A stretch of 64,000 bases of DNA from Homalodisca vitripennis. Its lineage: Eukaryota; Arthropoda; Insecta; Hemiptera; Cicadellidae. Shown here piece by piece: positions 57,013 through 64,000 of the stretch. Each line of letters begins with the position of its first letter. Position 1 is the first letter of the stretch. The stretch covers positions 193,307,501 through 193,371,500 of the forward strand of contig NC_060207.1 in the NCBI RefSeq assembly GCF_021130785.1, written 5' to 3'. Made by a program: the position numbers and the translations under genes. The notes under the pieces were generated by a model, which ran no database searches, was not told the origin of the DNA, and saw only the letters and a list, made by a program, of their open reading frames with translations.

Positions 57013-59270
57013 AGTAAATAGGGTACTGGAAATTGTTTTATCTGTTGGAATATAAGGTACTGATGAAAGTTTCATTGATGTTACCTCAACCATAGAAATT
57101 CGTGTTACCTCAGAGTATTAAAGAGAAACTATTCTTTCTGTAACTCTGCTACAAAGCCACCCGTTGTTAATATTTAAAAAATAAATTTACCGAAATCTCG
57201 GAAACTACTGAATCAATTGCAGGTAAGTCCTAATTACGGTTATATGACATAATTTTGTCGACCTAGCTATTTTTTAAGCAATCAAACGAGTAAATACACG
57301 CATTTGATTATTCTGTTGTAAAATAAATGGAAATTGGGTTGACAATTTCTGTACATTTAGTGTGGCCAGGCACGCTACATGATTGCAAAAGATAATGCAT
57401 CTAGCATCATTGAACTGCATGCATGTTACTATAATTCACGTATGGACAATAAATACCGATCCTTTTATAAGTAAGGCAGTCTACAGCCCAAACAGTTTTA
57501 AATTGAGTAGCGTACACTGCATGAGTACGCTAGACCATATCATCAGTGCTACGCTTCACTAAGCATACATAGAAAGAGGGTCATCCAGTGGAGGAACATT
57601 TACCATAACTGAACTCAATCTTGCATATGTGGAAATGAGGTTTTCTTATAAAATTATAAGTCTAAAGCTTCTGGAATATCCTTCAGCCAATCATACAGAA
57701 AATTCACTTTTCCAGCTCTCAGTAGAGGAAATTATACAAATACTTTTATTTTAAGGACAACTTTACAATGTTTTGTTTGTACAAATGTTTGTTAACGTGT
57801 TGGATTTTATAAGGAAGATATAATAATAATTATTGTGTTAATATTTTACCAATTATATGGTCCTTGATCTTTTGAATTCTCTATTTCTTACAAGCTATAA
57901 ACCATTAAAAATTAAGTAAAGATTAATATATTTAGTTTGAAACTAATTGCTCTAATTGTATGTTGTAAACCTTAGATTCTACTCCTCTGGATTAATAAGC
58001 GCAGAACATCTGTTTAAAATTTGTATTTTGAAATTTAGTGAAAACAGCTTCGAACCGCAGTCGCAGTAACAGTAATTATATTTATTATTATTATTAACTA
58101 TCATTATAACTATTTAATGGACACAATTTCTCAGTAGAAGTGATACTGCTGGTAAAAGCACCTCTAAGGAATAAACAAAATGAGCTAACGACTCGAGGAA
58201 GAAAGTCTTGGGTGGGTTTGATGACAGATTGCCTCAGACTATAATACAATGCATATCTTAATCTACTACATAGAGCACTCGTTGTTGTTCATATGCACTC
58301 GTATTCTAATTTCGATATGTTATTCACGCCATATTGTAATAACTTATGTTGAAATATTTTCCCACATTTCATTACTTTTATTCAGTTTTTGTTTGACATT
58401 CAACTGAAATCTAGTTTTACTAAAAAGATTTTTTCCACGTCATTTCAGTATTTAATAACTGTATGTTACCACGAAATGAGATACAAGTACAAACGGTAAG
58501 TTCAGTTTGCATACTTTAATTATTTTATGTTATTAAAATATCGGTTTAGTATCACATTATAAGGTACATTGAAAATAATATTTCTTACTCGAAATCAATA
58601 TTAATATATGTCATTATGAATATTTACGTTATATTTTTGGGGTTTATTCCCAAAGAACAGATTATATCACAGTTGTCTTAAGCATTTATTTAAGATACTT
58701 TTCAATCAAATGGGAAGTGTCCGTATATGAGTTATTCTTTCAGTACCAACAATTTTGGAAAATAAAATGAGATACAACAAGTTAAATAAGTTCAAATACC
58801 TTATATTATGTATCAAAAGCGTAAAAACAAAAATCCTTAATTTTGAGTTTTTTTTACTCGTTTCAAAACATGGAACGAATTCGTCATTTTATCACTTGGC
58901 TTAAACCTGTAAACGTCACAAAGGACAAGATTGTCCCTAAGGCAAGCAGTGAGCTGTTGACATCTAATGTAGTTATGATGATGAAGATTACAACATAAAG
59001 GCTGGTTAATTTAGGTCAAGTGTACAGTGTAGTTAGCATGCCTTGTTGTGGTACTTAAGCAGTTAGGATCATTAGCTCCTTGTGCTTGTTAGACAGTATA
59101 CAGTTATTTGTGTACTATTAATAAACACACTCTTATAATAAAATATTTAAGTGTACAATGTGAAATATTTTAAAGGTAATTAAATTTGTAGACTTTTTAA
59201 ATAATCATAATTGTAACAAATACAAAAATTTTAAAAATGTATTTAATTAAACAAAACAGTTCATTTCTTT

Positions 59271-59274
<4 letters not shown>
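57013..59274. other. AT-rich stretch, no gene seen
   Basis: No coding frame above background and no clear repeat. Confidence 0.4.

Positions 59275-59276
<2 letters not shown>

Positions 59277-59327
<51 letters not shown>
59277..59327. repeat. (AT)n microsatellite at a Helitron-like end
   Basis: About 25 AT units directly abutting the CTAG end of the next element. Confidence 0.95.
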
Positions 59328-59328
<1 letters not shown>

Positions 59329-59822
59329 TAGCTGTTTCCCGCGGCTTCGCACGCTTTTCGTAAGTTTTGCCCGCGTATGAGCATTTCTGGTTGAAGTAAA
59401 TTATATTTCCAACCCCGATGTAGATTTTACCTTGATGTCACGATCAAGAAAATATGTCAAAAATGTATTGTACATGCATAATGTATTTTATTACAAAGTG
59501 GTCTACCACTCAACCTTTAAGTTCAACCAAAAATTTAGTTTAGACAATTATACATCATAACTTAGCGCCTTCAAATAGTGTTTCACTGTTTAATATACGT
59601 ATCTATCTCGTAATTGCAGATTATAATGTGCAGGCGCTTTGAAAACTTTTCTTCATTTTATTCGTTTATATTCACGACATAAGCGAATAATTCAGATAAT
59701 AACTATCCTATCTTCTAAGTTAGACTAAATTACGGATACATGTGAAATTTGATTGAAATTGGTTCAGTCGTTTTGGAGTTTATTGGCAACATACATCGTG
59801 ACTCAAGATTTTTATATATATA
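59328..59822 (-). mobile_element. Non-autonomous Helitron-like element
   Basis: On the minus strand it ends GCGAAGCCGCGGGAAACAG-CTAG next to T, matching the Helitron rule of a CTRR 3' end inserted at A/T. The centre shares AAAGCGCCTGCACATT and AATTACGAGATAG with 51613-52076. The start is followed by an AT microsatellite at 59823-59866. Confidence 0.5.

Positions 59823-59866
<44 letters not shown>
59823..59866. repeat. (AT)n microsatellite
   Basis: About 21 AT units between the Helitron-like element and the Penelope-like inverted repeat. Confidence 0.93.
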
Positions 59867-59869
<3 letters not shown>

Positions 59870-59900
59870 TCGATTTTCGTATCTGCCAAATGGCTTACTT

Positions 59901-59998
59901 ACTAATCACTGTGTTGAATAAAAGAAAACAAAAACTATTTTTCACTTCTATATTTCGGGGGATTTAATACCCCCGTCTTCAGGAAGTTTTAAATAAAA
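59901..59998 (+). repeat. Left arm of Penelope-like inverted repeat
   Basis: 98 bases, reverse complement of 61722-61819. It contains TCCTGAAGACGGGGG...CCCCCGAAA on the minus strand, a hammerhead-like but non-canonical layout. Confidence 0.82.
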
Positions 59999-60101
59999 AT
60001 GAATACAAAACTATAACATGTAAACAAGAATTAATAAAACATAAATGTAAACACAGTGCATAACATTTGATAAAGTCCAGCTGACGTGAAATTTTTCTAA
60101 T

Positions 60102-60165
60102 TCAATCTTGTTGGAACAGTTGATTTTTATAAATCAATCTTGTTGGAACAGTTGATTTTTATAAA
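60102..60165. repeat. 32-bp direct duplication
   Basis: TCAATCTTGTTGGAACAGTT plus TGATTTTTATAAA occurs twice in the 3' region of the Penelope-like element. Confidence 0.9.
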
Positions 60166-60214
60166 AGGTGGAATACAACTTGTAATTTATGGCAAATTTT
60201 GAATGTTTATAAAA

Positions 60215-61731
60215 TTATCTTAAATTTAGACCAATTGGATTTTTTGTCTTCAACATAATTTGATGAGCTTGCTCCATGTGCTTTAATTTTAATCTGTTGT
60301 AGTTTTCATCAGGGCATTGTGGTAGTTGGTGTATTCCTTTTAATTTAAAACACTCTTCAATTTTGTCTTGTTTGTGTTCTAGACAATGTCTTGCCAATGG
60401 TTTATCTTCATCTTTATGAAAAATGTCAAACCTATGCCCTGTCATACGGATTCTTAAATGGTTCGATGTTTGGCCAATATATTGTTTGGAGCAAAACTTT
60501 ATTATATTATTAATTTGGTATATTACATTTTTTGAATTACAGTCAATTTTGCCAATTATAGGATAGGTCATTCCGGTACTACTGCTATTGAATTCTCTTG
60601 AAGAACTCATAATTTTACATGTTCCACATCGTGATTTTTTACACGGATCACATCCATTTCTTGTATAGTTGATAGATTTTGGAACTAGTGTGCTTGTTTT
60701 TCAAATTTGGAGTCTTCTAAAAATTACTCGAGGTGCTTTTGAAATAAAATTTGAAGTGTCAGGGGAACTTTGAAGAATATTAAATCCAATTTTTATAATA
60801 GAATTAATTTTGTGTAGACCAGGGAAGAATTGAGTAATAAATTTAGGTTCTTTTGAATAATTATATGAATTGTTTTGACATTTCGGTTTATTAATTTGAT
60901 TTTTGACAATTTTTTCGGGGTAATCCAAATCTTTGAAGGTTTTACTCAATTATTCAATGTAGTTTAAGAAATCAGATTGGCTGCTGCATAGTTTCTTTGC
61001 TCTTACTGACAAACTTTTTGGAATGGATTTTTTGACGTACATTGGGTGACAGCTGGAGAAATGTAGGTAATTCATAGTGTTAGTCTCTTTTATGTGTAAT
61101 TTAGTTTGGAGAAATCCAGATTCAATAAAAACATCTAAATCTAGAAACGTGACTTTAGATTTAGAATATATCCATGAAAATTTTAAAGAAGAGAAAACTT
61201 GAAGATCATTAAGAAATTGTATTAATGAATCGTCTCCATGATCCCAGATGAAAAAATATCATCTATATAACGTAGCCATTTCAAAGGTACCAAGCGTTTT
61301 GTATCTAACAATTCTTTTTCAAATAAGCCCATAAATAGACTTGCGTAAGATGGGGCCATTCTAGTTCCCATTGCAGTACCAGAAGTTTGTATATAATTTT
61401 GGTTATTGAATTTGACATTGTTCATAGTAAGTATCATTCTGATTAACGTGATAATAAATTGTGTTGTAGGTTTAGTATTATTTGGTCGTGAATTTAAAAA
61501 ATATTCTGCTGCTTTTACTCCCTCTTCATGTGGGATGTTAGTGTAAAGGGAATTGACATCCACTGTTACTAAAATAGAGTCATCAGGTAATGGTTGGTTG
61601 ATAGAGGAAATTTGATCGATGAAACGCAATGAATTTTTTACATATGATGGAAGAGATTTTACATGTGGTTGCAACTGATCATCAATAAAAGAGGATAGCC
61701 TTTCAGTCGGTGACTCGACTGTTTTATTTAA
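60215..61731 (-). pseudogene. Penelope-like RT plus GIY-YIG endonuclease, broken
   Basis: Retroelement protein that would nick DNA and copy its RNA. The frame enters from the right arm (NKTVESPTERLSSFIDDQLQ) and continues to LVTVDVNSLYTNIPHEEG (motif A), GTAMGTRMAPSYASLFMG (motif B) and LRYIDDIF (motif C, catalytic DD). A one-base loss in the A run at 61251-61256 then shifts the frame. It continues (FIWDHGDDSLIQFL; VTFLDLDVFIESGFLQTKLH) to a TAA at 60950-60952, later a TGA at 60701-60703, a cysteine-rich linker GCDPCKKSRCGTCK, and the GIY-YIG domain with NVIYQI, KQYIGQT and MTGHR to the final stop near 60215. One shift plus two stops indicate a dead or poorly assembled copy; all catalytic motifs remain. 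Confidence 0.85.
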
Positions 61732-61819
61732 AACTTCCTGAAGACGGGGGTATTAAATCCCCCGAAATTTAGAAGTGAAAAATAATTTTTGTTTTCTTCT
61801 ATTCAACACAGTGATTAGT
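61722..61819 (-). repeat. Right arm of Penelope-like inverted repeat
   Basis: Reverse complement of 59901-59998; abuts the first visible codons of the reverse transcriptase. Confidence 0.82.
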
Positions 61820-62380
61820 ATATATATAATCATTTTATATTCTCATTACAATAAAATTGCTATGTATGCTGAAAAGTAGTTTTAGGATTCAATGGAATCT
61901 TATTTCCTTTTCCCATAGACATTCGGCGAACCTCATTTCCTGGGTTTGTTCTGATAACGACAAGTAGTTTCTTTATTTCTTTTTCTCAATTGAATAAAGT
62001 AATCCTTACTGTTATTTCAGTTGTATTGGCTTCGGTAATTTTTAGCACGATAAATCAATCAGTAATGTGCGGAAGAAATAACTATTTGCCAGATATTCAT
62101 ACATTCACTAATAAACCCATTTTATGCCATCTTATACAGTGTCATTTGTATTTTTAAAATAGCCGGTAACATATGCAAAGCTCTAATGCAAGAAATTAAA
62201 ATTATAATTATGTGTATGGTTATTTCTTAAGAATATTTGTATATAGGGAATATTAAAAATTCAAAGGAATGCTATCACAAATTTATTTTGTATGTTTTAC
62301 TTTAGTTACCAAACAACAAATAATACATTAAAACTTACTTTGAAAACAAAATGATCACAAATAAGAATTATATAAACAGT
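61820..62380. other. AT-rich stretch, no gene seen
   Basis: No frame or repeat recognised between the Penelope-like element and the GIY-YIG relic. Confidence 0.4.
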
Positions 62381-62381
62381 C

Positions 62382-62636
62382 TGAAGTATACAAAATTAAC
62401 TGTAGTGTTTGTGAAACCTATTATATTAGACAATCTGTCAGAAATTGTAATACAAGGTTTAAAGAACATATACAAACTTTGAAAACAAATAAAATAAACA
62501 ATAAAATTAAATTTCGCTGAACACTTCTTAGAAACGGAATAAATAACTACACAAATATTGAAAATAATATGGAAATTTTAGTTATCTAAAGGAAAGGAGA
62601 AAAATTAAACAAAATAGAAGGATTAAAAATCATCTA
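62382..62636 (+). pseudogene. GIY-YIG endonuclease relic
   Basis: From 62382 the plus strand reads EVYKINCSVCETYYIRQSVR, then FKEHIQTLKTNKINNKIKF. A one-base shift gives AEHFLETE, a stop, and then NYTNIENNMEIL and RKGEKLNKIEGLK in another frame. This is the order of a GIY-YIG domain as found in arthropod retroelements (VYKI..C..CY-IGQ..R..R..EH...KSKFAEH). The YIG glycine is arginine, and at least two shifts and two stops are present. Orientation is opposite to the Penelope-like element nearby, so it is a separate insertion. The parent element is unknown. Confidence 0.72.
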
Positions 62637-62639
62637 AAT

Positions 62640-64000
62640 TATAATAAAGATCCTTATAAAAAATAAGACAAACGCAATTTTTGAAAATATAAAGATATTA
62701 AATACAGAATATTAATCAAAATTAAAACTGTCGCATAAATTTATCATCCGTTTAAATGGTATTATGTAGTTGTTTTATAAGTCAATGTACACTAAAGATG
62801 GCTCAATTCCTAAACACGTGTATGGCAAATAATATTTTTAAGGCTTTTAGTTGACTTTTTATTGTTATTAAAATATGTAATAGTATATGTGTGACTTTGT
62901 TTATCTGACCAAAATCAATTCATTGAACTTGATGAAAAAAGGACTAGTACTTCAACTAAATAATGATGAGGGTAATTATAGTCACTTTTTCAAATGAGTT
63001 AAACGATGCCGCATACAATTGTTGTATATTTTAAAGAATAATCATACTTTTCAAGATGTGGATGTGCTTCGAAATCTCTAACAGTATCTGAATTTGTATT
63101 GGATAACAAACATATCACAAAACGCGCGATATGTAAATGAACACACAAACTGGAATAGGAGGGGAAATGGTTCCTTTTGTTTTAATCACTCTCTCAGGAC
63201 CTGTTCTAATAGTGCTAGGTCTAAATAATATATTTGGAGCAATAAGCAACACATTTTGAGCCAACCGAATGTGTACCTTTTGCAAGATAAAATAAAAATC
63301 ATTCATTTATTACCCTAGAGGATGATTTTAAAGGTCAATGTTACTGTATAGGAGAAATCGTTTCGAAATAATTTCGAGATAGCATTTATTTTTTTTACTT
63401 TTCACCTGCTGGAAAATTTTCACACTGAAAATATAAGGAATGGATTGGAAAACCTACAATGGTAATGTGGAATAGATTGAGTTTGGATTTAGATGAAATG
63501 ATACGGGGATCGAATTTTTTCATCACAATACATACTTACGTGATATTAATTAAAGAATCCCCTCCCCCACCAAAAAAACACCTATAAGCCTAAATATTTA
63601 TTATGATATTGTCAGTCAACGAGACAAAAAGACTGAAATTCGTCATTTTCAAACAGTCTTTATCTGGTTGGTTGCCAATGAGTTACATTTATTTACTTAT
63701 TTGCGTGTCCAATGGCTGGTTTCAATGTCTGGAGATACAAAACAACTTATGAAAAATATATTTATTTATACTTTTAACCCTATACATACTAATCAATTCG
63801 AATCCCAACAAAACCGATTCGGGTGATGAGACATTTCTTTTCTACTGGAAATTATCACTTTCAACAGGAACATTGTTGTATGCAGAAACAATGGAAATTG
63901 GCTCTTTGATTTTGGACTATCGTATTATAGGTTTATTGTGCGAAACTGCACATATTCGCTATTAAAACGCTACAGAAACGTTTCTCCACTTCCGGTCAAG
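62640..64000. other. AT-rich stretch to window end, no gene seen
   Basis: Frames up to 63 codons without motif. Nothing supportable. Confidence 0.4.

Larger units (their letters stand above)
59901..61819 (-). mobile_element. Penelope-like element bounded by 98-bp inverted repeats
   Basis: The arms 59901-59998 and 61722-61819 are reverse complements with about four mismatches (ACTAATCACTGTGTTGAATA at the outside). Between them lies a minus-strand reverse transcriptase plus GIY-YIG endonuclease gene. Each arm contains a hairpin, CGGGGG-ATTTAATA-CCCCCG. Penelope-like elements are known for unusual terminal repeats in direct or inverted arrangement and for 5' truncation; here the right arm joins the reverse transcriptase frame directly. 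Confidence 0.82.

Overview
This is AT-rich eukaryotic DNA, most likely from an arthropod and probably an insect. The content that points there is DUF4817-type mariner transposases, a Tc1-like relic, a Penelope-like element, a CR1/L2-like LINE, Helitron-like termini, a tRNA-derived SINE and many AT/CA microsatellites. Coding density is very low and genes carry GT-AG introns. The order (Hemiptera is a guess) cannot be fixed from the sequence.

Left part (about 3-29.5 kb): two paralogous three-exon genes lie in tandem on the minus strand, at 4450-10510 (gene B) and 20667-25352 (gene A). Each encodes a small, apparently secreted protein of about 110 residues with six cysteines in a Kazal-like arrangement. 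Exon phases, stop codons, polyadenylation signals and leader exons all correspond between the copies. Flanking and intronic blocks are also shared (3.0/20.2 kb, 4.85/21.1 kb, 13.6/29.3 kb), so the pair looks like an old segmental duplication with a spacing of about 16 kb. Directly downstream of exon 2 of gene A lies an 80-bp tandem array made from the 3' end of that exon plus its splice donor. Introns hold transposons: an apparently intact DD41D mariner-like element (8334-9678), a foldback MITE (19489-20061) and a hammerhead-bearing fragment of Penelope type (about 24.8-25.3 kb).

Middle (26-44 kb): a dead Tc1-like transposase, a 51-bp minisatellite, a mariner-like element with about 430-bp terminal inverted repeats (31210-33655), a hammerhead ribozyme motif (about 33.75 kb), a tandem tRNA-derived SINE (33.8-34.3 kb), microsatellites, and a 5'-truncated LINE (41224-42744) inserted in an older dispersed repeat.

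Right part (45.5-64 kb): the most distinctive mobile element is at 45549-49208. It has 32-bp inverted repeats, a 4-bp ATGT target duplication, several subterminal copies of its terminal motif, and a decayed intron-containing gene with RNase H-like acidic motifs of an arthropod family I remember as DUF7869. Further right are three minisatellites, Helitron-like copies, a Penelope-like element bounded by 98-bp inverted repeats (59901-61819), and a separate GIY-YIG endonuclease relic (62382-62636). The remaining sequence is AT-rich with no gene that I can support.
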